From an uncultured Saprospiraceae bacterium (GTDB lineage Bacteria > Bacteroidota > Bacteroidia > Chitinophagales > Saprospiraceae): a stretch of 6,263 bases of DNA. The stretch lies in assembly GCA_905479665.1 (NCBI GenBank), contig CAJQNM010000622.1, forward strand, positions 1 to 6,263. The letters are read 5' to 3'. The translations under genes and the position numbers were made by a program. The notes below the pieces were generated by a model. It saw only the letters and a program-made list of their open reading frames with translations. It was not told where the DNA came from and ran no database searches. Shown here in pieces: positions 1 through 6,037 of the stretch; within the stretch, counting starts at the first letter, position 1; each line of letters opens with the position of its first letter.

Positions 1-228
1 ATGACGCTCTATCCGAATCCAGCAAGTCATTCTGTTTCGGTAGAAGGTGTTATGGATGGTGAGCGCATTACGCTCCTCAATACACAAGGACAGCCTGTCT
101 TTGATCGCATCATGGGTGGTGACCGCCAGCGTCTTGATCTACAAGATTTGCCCGCTGGTGTATATCAAGTGATTCTCCATGGAGAGCAAGGTATTCTTGC
201 ACGAAAAAAATTGGTGCTCGTGCAATAA
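1..228 (+). CDS. T9SS type A sorting domain-containing protein, C-terminal part only
   Basis: The visible 75 residues are almost entirely a T9SS type A C-terminal sorting domain. A YPNP motif lies at residues 4-7, followed by a beta-sandwich pattern with ITLLNTQGQPVFD, the LPAGVYQV block typical of the family, and a basic end (ARKKLVLVQ). Such domains carry a protein across the outer membrane through the type IX machinery and are normally cleaved or attached at the surface. The ATG at base 1 is almost certainly internal: the domain is normally the tail of a much longer exported protein, so the gene should continue to the left of the window. Nothing here shows what the missing body does. The gene ends in TAA at 226-228 and is followed about 20 bases later by a strong hairpin terminator. 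The sorting-domain call is secure; the identity of the full protein is unknown. Confidence 0.9.
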   Translation: MTLYPNPASHSVSVEGVMDGERITLLNTQGQPVFDRIMGGDRQRLDLQDLPAGVYQVILHGEQGILARKKLVLVQ

Positions 229-250
229 TAGTATTGTCAAATAATTTATT

Positions 251-287
251 GAAGAAGGGAAGTACAGTAATTGTACTTCCCTTTTTT
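251..287 (+). terminator. Rho-independent terminator
   Basis: A perfect inverted repeat pairs AAGGGAAGTAC (255-265) with GTACTTCCCTT (273-283), with a 5-7 base loop, and is followed by a T-run at 282-287. The stem can extend outward by A-T and G-T pairs to about 251. It lies just downstream of the first gene's stop, so it most likely ends that transcript. The 3' end of the opposing lipoprotein gene is at 350, so the same hairpin could also stop transcripts from the right. The T-run is much weaker on that strand (CTTCTTC). Confidence 0.85.
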
Positions 288-343
288 AATTGATTTACGA
301 GCTGCGCAGAATAGATCCGCGCCTGCAAAAAAAAAGCCCCACC

Positions 344-363
344 CAATTATCAATTATCAATTA
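344..363. repeat. Short tandem heptamer repeat (CAATTAT, almost three copies)
   Basis: CAATTAT occurs at 344-350 and 351-357, followed by CAATTAC at 358-364, the third copy being imperfect in its last base. The array covers the last codons and the TGA stop of the minus-strand lipoprotein gene. Seven is not a multiple of three, so gain or loss of a unit would shift where translation ends. It is only a short array, so this may be coincidental. Confidence 0.6.
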
Positions 364-1159
364 CTTTGTAATTATCATAAAGATACTTCGCCCTTAAATA
401 CAATACGGAATCCCCCTCACCCAATCGATAGCTTTCTCTTTCATGATTTAATAAAAAACCATTTTCGGTGACGTACGAAATATTGCGGAGACCGCTGATG
501 TGATCTAGGTGCTTCACCTTTGCCGCACGTACACGTGCATCATTTTGGTCAAAATAATACCACCATGTATCTGCGGTCGTGAGGTTTTCGGCTACGGCAG
601 GATCATAGCCTACTTTGATCACATCGCATGTTTCGCCAGTCCATATTTGCTCGGTACCGACATACGTTATCGCTGGACCGGGATCGAGTAATTTAAATGG
701 TATCCCAATTACATAGGTAGATGAAAAAAGTGAATTCTTTAATTTTTCTGGGTCCGCATTTTCGTCCATCACCTGATTGACGGATTTGGAATAGGCACCA
801 CGCCTACCATACAGATCATGTTGATCACTACCGTCTTTCCAATGTACCCGAAAGACTTCCTCGTCTCCATATTGATAGGTATGGCTCTGGTCAACTTGTG
901 ACTCGACCTCACCATTCTCCAAATAGAGTGTCATGGACTTATCGTACTCAAATCGCTTGATCTTTTCCCACCGATCCAATCCTCCATGTGTTGCGATAGA
1001 CTGATCAATTATCTCTCGGGCGCGCTGATCTATGATCTCAATCTGCTTAGCAGCAACTTGAGGCTGCGAGTTGATTTTGCAGGAATAATTATTGCAGAAT
1101 AAGAGGAGGGCTAGGCTGAAAACAATGTACCCTGGCCTGAGACTGTAGGAAATTCTCAT
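350..1159 (-). CDS. DUF6503-like lipoprotein of unknown function
   Basis: This 269-residue protein starts with a basic segment and a hydrophobic stretch (residues 11-22), then reaches Cys27 in NNYSC. That could be a relaxed lipobox, so a membrane-anchored lipoprotein is likely but not certain; the -3 position is poor. The mature part has an alpha-helical AREIIDQSIATHGG segment (47-60), then an alternating hydrophobic/polar pattern suggesting a beta-rich fold, with YVIGIPFKLLDPG (149-161), TWWYYFD (198-204) and a GLRNISY segment (223-229). This layout resembles the DUF6503 family common in Bacteroidota, which I recall as LolA/LolB-like in fold; the assignment is from memory. Its ATG overlaps the stop of the upstream CNNM gene by four bases (ATGA at 1159-1156), so the two are almost certainly co-transcribed and translationally coupled. 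That suggests an envelope role linked to the transporter, but no enzymatic function is visible. The 3' end faces the first gene's terminator. Confidence 0.75.
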   Translation of the reverse strand: MRISYSLRPGYIVFSLALLLFCNNYSCKINSQPQVAAKQIEIIDQRAREIIDQSIATHGGLDRWEKIKRFEYDKSMTLYLENGEVESQVDQSHTYQYGDEEVFRVHWKDGSDQHDLYGRRGAYSKSVNQVMDENADPEKLKNSLFSSTYVIGIPFKLLDPGPAITYVGTEQIWTGETCDVIKVGYDPAVAENLTTADTWWYYFDQNDARVRAAKVKHLDHISGLRNISYVTENGFLLNHERESYRLGEGDSVLYLRAKYLYDNYKVIDN

Positions 1160-2232
1160 GCCTCAGGAGATTCAGATTCGCCAGTTCGTTTTTGCCACCT
1201 CTCGCGGGCCAGTTTACGCAGGTCTTCGACTTCATCCGTCTCATCCATGATTTCGAGACCTAAGAGTGTTTCGATGATGTCTTCCATGGTCACCAATCCG
1301 ACCATGGTTCCGAACTCATCCATAACCACGGCCAGGTGACTGCGTGCTGCGGTCATTTGGCGCATCGTCGCGGCAAGTTTTCCCTGGTTTTCCACAAAGG
1401 TGATGGGTACCTTAATATCAGCCAGGGATAGATGATGACGGTCGTCAGCCAGTGTGGCGAGCAGCGTATTTTTCAAAATCATGCCTGTGATGTCATCTTC
1501 CTTCTCTCCGTAGACAGGCACCCGGCTGAATGGTAAGTTAGCGTGTTTCGCAAAAAAGTCTTTTAGCAACATCGCTTGTGGCTCCATCAGCACCATCGAT
1601 CTGGGAGTCATGACATCACTCACCGCCATCTCCTTAAATTTCAGAACACTTGAGATGATCTTCGACTCACTTTGATTCAGTGCGCCACTCTCATGCCCCA
1701 GCTTGGCCATTGCGGCAAAATCTGCACGACTCAGTACACTCTTCCCCTTTTCCTTCTTGAGTCGACGGGTTATGTTCTGACTCAGCCAAACCAGTGGAGC
1801 CAAAATGAAAAGCAGAACCTTAAGCGATTTTACCGTAAAAGGTGTGAGTCGACGCCAAAAATTAGCCCCCAATGTTTTCGGTATGATTTCTGAGAGAATG
1901 AGAATCGCCAACGTCATCACACTTGCCACAATAGACTCCATCGACACTTCCAGCCCCAAGAGAGACATCTTGGTGTTGCCAAACAAATCACCGGCCTGAG
2001 CACCCACTCCAATCGCACCGACTGTATGGGCGATCGTGTTCAAGGTGAGGATGGCTGAAAGAGGTCGATCTATATCGTCCTTAAACTTCTGCAAGGTCTT
2101 GCCCAACGGGGTGCCCTTATTTACCTCACTGCGTACAAATGAAGGAGTTATGCTCAAGAGCACCGCTTCCCAAATCGAACAAAGGAAAGAGAACACGATG
2201 GAGAGCGCAAAGAATACAACGAGCATCAGCAT
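1156..2232 (-). CDS. CNNM transmembrane / CBS-pair protein (CorB/CorC-type, putative Mg2+/Co2+ efflux)
   Basis: From the chosen start this is 358 residues. The N-terminal CNNM (DUF21) domain has four hydrophobic segments at about 1-25, 58-80, 98-117 and 136-152. It carries the family's small-residue/acidic motif CSIWEAVLLS (18-27) and the conserved SEIIPKT (114-120). A CBS pair follows: the first repeat begins at DVMTPR (206-211) and the second ends in VVMDEFGTMVGLVTMEDIIE (302-321). Relatives are inner-membrane proteins linked to magnesium or cobalt transport, with nucleotide binding at the CBS pair. After the CBS domains only about 35 charged residues remain, so the CorC_HlyC domain found at the end of many relatives is absent. 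I chose the ATG at 2232 because it places the first membrane segment correctly. An upstream TTG at 2259 would add nine residues, and ATG at 2226 is also possible; no Shine-Dalgarno decides between them. It is the first gene of a unit with the downstream lipoprotein (4-base overlap). Confidence 0.92.
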   Translation of the reverse strand: MLMLVVFFALSIVFSFLCSIWEAVLLSITPSFVRSEVNKGTPLGKTLQKFKDDIDRPLSAILTLNTIAHTVGAIGVGAQAGDLFGNTKMSLLGLEVSMESIVASVMTLAILILSEIIPKTLGANFWRRLTPFTVKSLKVLLFILAPLVWLSQNITRRLKKEKGKSVLSRADFAAMAKLGHESGALNQSESKIISSVLKFKEMAVSDVMTPRSMVLMEPQAMLLKDFFAKHANLPFSRVPVYGEKEDDITGMILKNTLLATLADDRHHLSLADIKVPITFVENQGKLAATMRQMTAARSHLAVVMDEFGTMVGLVTMEDIIETLLGLEIMDETDEVEDLRKLARERWQKRTGESESPEA

Positions 2233-2252
2233 GCCGCAAAGAAAACCAACTT

Positions 2253-2280
2253 TTTGCAAAGGGAAACATTCTTATCTTTT
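2253..2280 (+). promoter_or_regulatory. Possible Bacteroidota-type promoter for the ThuA-like gene, in a divergent gap
   Basis: The 66-bp gap between the divergent starts (2233-2298) must hold both promoters unless transcripts begin elsewhere. On the plus strand TTTG (2253-2256) is followed after 16 bases by TATCTTTT (2273-2280), close to the phylum's TTTG / TAnnTTTG pattern but with short spacing and one mismatch. The TTTG is half of an eight-base palindrome, TTTGCAAA (2253-2260), so it is also present on the minus strand. There I see no well-placed second element for the CNNM gene. This is a weak pattern match only. Confidence 0.25.
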
Positions 2281-2298
2281 ACAAAAGTCTTGACGATC

Positions 2299-3435
2299 AT
2301 GAAGTATTTCTGCCTCCTTGTGCTGACCTGCTCCCTCTTGATGGGTTGCAAACACAATCACGATAATCAAGCAGCACACTTTTCGGAGCAATCGGCCTCC
2401 AACTATACACCAACCGACTATCTACTCTTTGGGGGTTCCTCAAATGGTAAGAAGATCGTCTTGATTGGAGGGGATGAAGAGTATCGCTCTGAAGAAAGTC
2501 TGCCACAACTGGCTCGCATCTTGAGTACACACCACGGTTTTAATTGCAAGGTCTTGCTCTCCCAAGATCCCGACAAACCCGGTTTCGTGAATCCCAACTT
2601 CCTCCATAATATACCTGGATTGGAAAACCTCGCAGACGCCGACCTGATGATCATCGCCACTCGCTTTCGCGAGCTACCGGATGAGCAGATGCAGCACATA
2701 GACAACTATCTAAAATCGGGCAAACCGGTGATAGGCATCCGCACCGCAACCCATGCCTTCAATTTTAAAGACACCACAAGTAATTGGCAACACTACGGCA
2801 ACTCATACAACGTCCCTGGAGATGCCTGGGATGGAGGTTTTGGTCGTCTCGTACTGGGCGAAAAATGGTACACGCATCATGGCCATCACAAACATCAGAG
2901 CACACACGGCTTGATAGCCGAAACCGCGAAAAACCATCCCATCACCAATGGGCTAGCCGATGGTGATGTTTGGGGATCAACCGATGTATATGGCGTTAGA
3001 CTACCTCTCCCGGGAGACGCCGAGCATATCATCATGGGCCAAGTAATGAATCGCCCTGGTGAATACGACGAAGCTGACTTGTTCTTTGGCATGAAGCCTA
3101 CGGACTCTGAGGTGGCGACCAAAGCATACGGCGATCGCACCTACAATCCAAATGATCCGGTGATGCCGGTGGCTTGGACCAAATCATACCAGCTTCCAGA
3201 TGGAAAGCAAGGCAAATCTTTTGCCTCGACCGTCGGATCATCGACTGATTTTCTGGGTGAAGGTGTACGCACCATGTATGTCAATGCGGTCTATTGGCTA
3301 CTCAATATGGAAGTACCCAGCAAAGCCAAAATTGATCTCGTCGGGAGTTATAACCCCAGTCAATTTTCCTTTCACAAGGATGCACATTGGGTAGAAATGA
3401 ACTGGACTTTAGAGGGGATCAGGACGATGGATTAG
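2299..3435 (+). CDS. ThuA-like domain lipoprotein (putative carbohydrate-related)
   Basis: From ATG 2299 the protein has 378 residues. A classic lipoprotein signal (hydrophobic residues 4-15, lipobox LMGC with Cys17) supports this start over the TTG at 2254, which would add 15 residues before the signal. A low-complexity linker to about residue 48 leads into a ThuA-like domain, a glutamine-amidotransferase-like alpha/beta fold. Segments that match the family are KKIVLIGGDEEYRSEESLPQ (51-70), ADADLMIIATRFRELPDEQM (112-131), GKPVIGIRTATHAF (141-154), a His-rich HHGHHKHQSTHG (193-204) and DGDVWGSTDVYGVRLPLPGD (221-240). A closing segment at about 307-335 carries the GEGVRTMYVNAVYWLL pattern. This subtype resembles ThuA-like proteins frequent in Planctomycetes, Verrucomicrobia and Bacteroidota. 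ThuA was named for trehalose/sucrose use in rhizobia, and relatives are often near sugar-oxidation genes; no such neighbours are visible here, so the substrate is unknown. It is likely anchored in the periplasm or at the outer membrane. Confidence 0.9.
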   Translation: MKYFCLLVLTCSLLMGCKHNHDNQAAHFSEQSASNYTPTDYLLFGGSSNGKKIVLIGGDEEYRSEESLPQLARILSTHHGFNCKVLLSQDPDKPGFVNPNFLHNIPGLENLADADLMIIATRFRELPDEQMQHIDNYLKSGKPVIGIRTATHAFNFKDTTSNWQHYGNSYNVPGDAWDGGFGRLVLGEKWYTHHGHHKHQSTHGLIAETAKNHPITNGLADGDVWGSTDVYGVRLPLPGDAEHIIMGQVMNRPGEYDEADLFFGMKPTDSEVATKAYGDRTYNPNDPVMPVAWTKSYQLPDGKQGKSFASTVGSSTDFLGEGVRTMYVNAVYWLLNMEVPSKAKIDLVGSYNPSQFSFHKDAHWVEMNWTLEGIRTMD

Positions 3436-3659
3436 CTCTTAAATAGATCACTAACCATCGACTCTGTTTTCCGCTCAGGTCGCAATCGACCAAGATGGCT
3501 ACGATGAAATTGTAGTCCTCGATCGGGAACACACCTTTTTTGCAGGTCTCTTGGGCCTGTCCACCCTTTGTCCCCCCATATATATTGGAGATTGCGGAAC
3601 GAAGACCCACCTTTGTTTCAGTAGGAAGGGAACCTGTATAATCTTTTCAAATCAGCCAA
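3436..3659. other. Intergenic region with no confident gene; open, protein-like frames on both strands
   Basis: These 224 bases separate two plus-strand genes. No hairpin followed by a T-run ends the ThuA-like gene. Small inverted repeats are present: GGTCG-CAAT-CGACC (3478-3491), and a CAGG/CCTG pair around 3543-3559. On the minus strand a frame stays open from 3646 down to a stop at 3419, with a possible GTG start at 3610. On the plus strand a frame is open from 3455 to 3724 without an ATG start at its head; it includes QVAIDQDGYDEIVVLDRE at about 3476-3529. I do not call either a gene. The promoter of the 3660 gene should lie here; a TTTG at 3612-3615 followed by TATAATCTTTT (3637-3647) is only a loose match. 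Confidence 0.5.
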
Positions 3660-5336
3660 ATGAAAGCAATCATCACCCTCGTTTGTACCCTGATTATAAT
3701 CCAAACCTCATATGCGCAAGGCAATAACCTCGCCTTGCGCATCAGTGCTGCCGGCCTGGAGTCAGTAAAGTCAGTGCAGACCAAGGATGGCGCTTTATTT
3801 GTAGCCGGGATGTTTCGTGATTCCTTGTTCCTTATTCCCGATGAGATGATCACTACTTCGGCTCCATACAATTTCTTCATTGCAAAATATGATGAACAGG
3901 GTGCACTGATCCAACAGCGCTTATTCCAGACAGATTATGAATTCAAACGCAATCTCACAGCTCATTTAGAAATAGATCCTGAAGATAATTTGTTGATTTC
4001 AGGCAACTTTTATCAAGGAATTCTTGATGAGGCAGGAGACACCTTGCTATATACACTTGCCTCCCTCGACTATTTTCTGATGAAATTGGCACCAGACCTC
4101 ACCCTGGACTGGATATCCGTGATCGGCGGATCAAATAACACTGATTTTATCACTGCAATACCAGTTCGTGATGATGGATCCTTCTCTCTCGTTGGATCTC
4201 TCAATCGCCAATTTGACTACGATCTTTCCGACAGCATCCAGATCATGGAGGCTTCCGGCTCCGGTGATCCTATCTTGGCTCACTATCATCCCGACCGCTC
4301 GCTAATCTGGGCACGGATCATTCCATCCACGAAAAACGATCAAATGCTGGGTACTGTGGTGAATAGCCAATCTGAAACTTTCTCCATACAGCGGCTATCC
4401 GATACCTGCTGGCTGGAGTTTGCCAATGACACCCTGATGCAGGTCACAATTGGTCAAGGTGATCTTATTTTGCAAAAATGGGATGTAGCTGGAGTACTTC
4501 TTTCTACCCAATCCATCACTGGTACAGGCGAGGAACGCTACGTCGATATGGCGATGGATAAGAATGATCAACTATACTTGCTGACCCAATCCAACAGCGA
4601 ATCTGTCAGCATCCTTGGGACCGATCTAACCCGTCAGGCCTTCAATGACTACCAACTCACGAAAATAGAGCCCGACGGAAAAATAAGCTGGCTCAATCAG
4701 ATCCCCACTTCCCAACACAGTGACGCAGCAACCGGTCTACAGCTGATCAATGATACCCTGGTCTTTTATGGAAATTACGAATCCAATATGGTCTTAAACA
4801 CACGAGGCGAGCCCATCGACCATGCACTGGTGCCTGGATCAGATTTCATCGCCTCCTATTCACTAGAAGGAGATTTTCTCGGTGCTGAAATATTAGCCGG
4901 ATCTCAAGTGCGGGCAAAAGGAGACCAGCGCTACTTTGCAGAGGGAAGCTGGATAGTCACCGCTCCACTAACTCAAACGACGACATTTAATGATGGCCCA
5001 AATGGCACCCTCGAAGCCACCGGCATATCCGACTGGGTGGTTCTCCGTTATAGCGCAGGCCAAGCATCTACCACTGCCACCGCTGACTTTGAGGCTGCTC
5101 AACTATCCGTTTATCCCAACCCAGTGCTGGATCTATTGTCCATCACCTGGGAAGCCGCATTTAAGGCTGAGGAAATGCAAATTTACGATGTGATGGGTCG
5201 AAAGCTCGTCCACCGCAGCTTGGAAGCTGGACAGCAGATCTTGAGTGTGCCGGTCAGCGACTTCGTACCGGGACAGTACCTAGTAAGGATCAATAGCGGA
5301 CAGTCATTTGCGGTGGTGAAGTTTTTGAAAAAGTAG
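3660..5336 (+). CDS. Secreted protein with seven-fold repeat (probable beta-propeller) and T9SS type A sorting domain
   Basis: The 558-residue product begins with a Sec signal peptide: Lys2, a hydrophobic core at residues 4-15, then TSYAQ with likely cleavage near residue 19-20. It ends with a T9SS type A sorting domain at about 480-558, with YPNP at 485-488, MQIYDVMGRKL at 506-516 and VPGQYLVRI at 536-544. The body (about 28-466) reads as seven degenerate repeats. Each starts with a strand like DGALFVAGMF and closes with a strand of the form D/Y-hydrophobic-x-hydrophobic-x-Y/K-x-x-x-G-x-L. The closing strands begin at about 71, 138, 203, 268, 330, 395 and 458, so the period is 62-67 residues. 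This looks like an SBBP-type or related beta-propeller. No catalytic motif is visible, so binding or adhesion at the cell surface or outside is more likely than enzymatic action, though this is inference. The ATG at 3660 fits the signal peptide; no Shine-Dalgarno is seen. The gene ends seven bases from the convergent toxin gene. Confidence 0.88.
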   Translation: MKAIITLVCTLIIIQTSYAQGNNLALRISAAGLESVKSVQTKDGALFVAGMFRDSLFLIPDEMITTSAPYNFFIAKYDEQGALIQQRLFQTDYEFKRNLTAHLEIDPEDNLLISGNFYQGILDEAGDTLLYTLASLDYFLMKLAPDLTLDWISVIGGSNNTDFITAIPVRDDGSFSLVGSLNRQFDYDLSDSIQIMEASGSGDPILAHYHPDRSLIWARIIPSTKNDQMLGTVVNSQSETFSIQRLSDTCWLEFANDTLMQVTIGQGDLILQKWDVAGVLLSTQSITGTGEERYVDMAMDKNDQLYLLTQSNSESVSILGTDLTRQAFNDYQLTKIEPDGKISWLNQIPTSQHSDAATGLQLINDTLVFYGNYESNMVLNTRGEPIDHALVPGSDFIASYSLEGDFLGAEILAGSQVRAKGDQRYFAEGSWIVTAPLTQTTTFNDGPNGTLEATGISDWVVLRYSAGQASTTATADFEAAQLSVYPNPVLDLLSITWEAAFKAEEMQIYDVMGRKLVHRSLEAGQQILSVPVSDFVPGQYLVRINSGQSFAVVKFLKK

Positions 5337-5343
5337 TGGGGAA

Positions 5344-5646
5344 CTAAAAATCACTTAGCCTTGCTTCAATGTCCATTCTCCGGTGCAATATTCTGTCTAC
5401 CCAGATCACATTTTGCTCTACTTTGTATACGATCAAATGTGATTTAACTTTCCTGATTCTGTGGGTACCCTTTGTTTTTATAAGCTTCACTCCTCGACGT
5501 GGGCTATCACAAATCAATTCTAATTCATTGACTATTAACTCATAATATTTATTCGCTTGGTCAATTGACCAGTTTTCAGCTGTAAATATCCAGATCTCTT
5601 CCAAATCCTGCTGAGCAAGTCTGCTTAGCTCATAGGCTACTTTCAT
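5344..5646 (-). CDS. ParE/RelE-superfamily toxin
   Basis: This 100-residue basic protein has the pattern of ParE-type toxins. YELSRLAQQDLEEIWIFTAE (5-24) forms the N-terminal strand and helix, and the helix at DQANKYYELIVNELELI (29-45) is followed by SPRRGVKL (48-55). The C-terminal beta-sheet has HRIRKVKSHLIVYKVE (62-77), and the end is IWVDRILHRRMDIEARL (81-97), very typical of the family. ParE toxins studied so far poison DNA gyrase, whereas RelE relatives cut mRNA on the ribosome. The sequence resembles ParE more closely, but the target cannot be read from it. The length is normal and no key segment is missing, so it looks intact. The start overlaps the antitoxin stop by four bases (ATGA at 5646-5643), so it is translated from the same message after the antitoxin. 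Its 3' end is seven bases from the convergent secreted-protein gene, and no clear terminator separates them. Confidence 0.93.
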   Translation of the reverse strand: MKVAYELSRLAQQDLEEIWIFTAENWSIDQANKYYELIVNELELICDSPRRGVKLIKTKGTHRIRKVKSHLIVYKVEQNVIWVDRILHRRMDIEARLSDF

Positions 5647-5894
5647 TTAGTATGATTTCGATTCAGCTCAGCCAAATGCTTGACTGGATCGAAGTCCTTC
5701 ACATAGCCGCTCTTTTCACCAGCTTCAATGGCTTCTCGGAGCAACTTAATTTTCTGCTCTTCTTCATCTATTAGTCGCAGTCCGGCTCGAATTACCTCAC
5801 TTGCTGAGGAATATCGACCAGATGCTATACTATCACGAATGATTTGTTCAAAATGCTGTCCCAGAGTTACCGATGTATTCTTTGATGCTGCCAT
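5643..5894 (-). CDS. ParD-family antitoxin (ribbon-helix-helix)
   Basis: From ATG 5894 the protein has 83 residues. The N-terminal ribbon-helix-helix DNA-binding part is at about 3-45, with KNTSVTLGQHFEQIIRDSI (5-23) and the hallmark SGRYSSASEVIRAGLRLI (25-42). After it come a charged helix, EEEQKIKLLREAIEAGEKSG (44-63), and a tail at 64-83 that normally folds on the toxin. The protein binds and neutralises the ParE-like toxin encoded next to it and, with the toxin, should repress their shared promoter. I chose ATG 5894 because the family typically begins just before KNTSV. The TTG at 5921 would add nine residues unlike the family, and would fall inside the putative operator. The gene is first in the operon and overlaps the toxin gene by four bases. 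The pair looks complete and functional, and may be a stability or stress module. Confidence 0.93.
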   Translation of the reverse strand: MAASKNTSVTLGQHFEQIIRDSIASGRYSSASEVIRAGLRLIDEEEQKIKLLREAIEAGEKSGYVKDFDPVKHLAELNRNHTK

Positions 5895-5909
5895 AGCTTC
5901 ACTTTGGAA

Positions 5910-5940
5910 TAAATATACCAATATTTGGTACTCTAAGCAA
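5910..5940 (-). promoter_or_regulatory. Likely parDE promoter with overlapping operator
   Basis: Reading the minus strand, TTG (5940-5938) is followed after 20 bases by TATATTTA (5917-5910), matching the Bacteroidota TTG / TAnnTTTG promoter at seven of eight positions (one mismatch at the last base). This lies 15 bases upstream of the antitoxin ATG. Between and overlapping these elements is a perfect inverted repeat with 6-base arms, TACCAA-TAT-TTGGTA (5916-5930). Ribbon-helix-helix antitoxins bind such palindromes, so binding here would block the polymerase and give autorepression. The repeat is seen directly; the regulatory role is inferred. Confidence 0.6.
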
Positions 5941-5949
5941 GTAACAGCC

Positions 5950-6016
5950 GGAGCGAAATTTGGTTATCATAGCGCAAATCTCTACGAAGTGTGAACTCAC
6001 TCTCGTTCATCGCTCC
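5950..6016. repeat. Seven-base inverted repeat flanking a 53-base segment
   Basis: GGAGCGA (5950-5956) and TCGCTCC (6010-6016) are exact reverse complements. They enclose a smaller pair, ATTTG (5958-5962) and CAAAT (5975-5979). The element lies between the oxidoreductase stop (6038) and the antitoxin promoter and could fold into a branched stem in the oxidoreductase transcript's 3' end. No T-run follows, so it is not a standard terminator, and a pair this far apart may arise by chance. Confidence 0.35.
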
Positions 6017-6037
6017 AGTATGGTGAGATCCAAAAAT

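Noticed and set aside
327..335. Run of nine A (T9 on the minus strand) as a terminator for the lipoprotein gene
   Set aside because: No GC-rich hairpin precedes it on the minus strand; only AT-rich repeats are there. It might still slow the polymerase, but I cannot call it a terminator.
2233..2259. Nine-residue N-terminal extension of the CNNM protein from a TTG start
   Set aside because: It puts extra residues before the first membrane segment, uses a rare start, and crosses into the shared promoter gap. ATG 2232 fits the family better.
2254..2298. Fifteen-residue extension of the ThuA-like protein from a TTG start
   Set aside because: It would precede a well-formed lipoprotein signal peptide that starts naturally at ATG 2299.
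3419..3610. Minus-strand GTG-start reading frame of 63 codons between the ThuA-like and propeller genes
   Set aside because: It overlaps the end of the ThuA-like gene on the opposite strand, has no recognisable domain and no supported start. It is described as part of the intergenic region rather than called as a gene.
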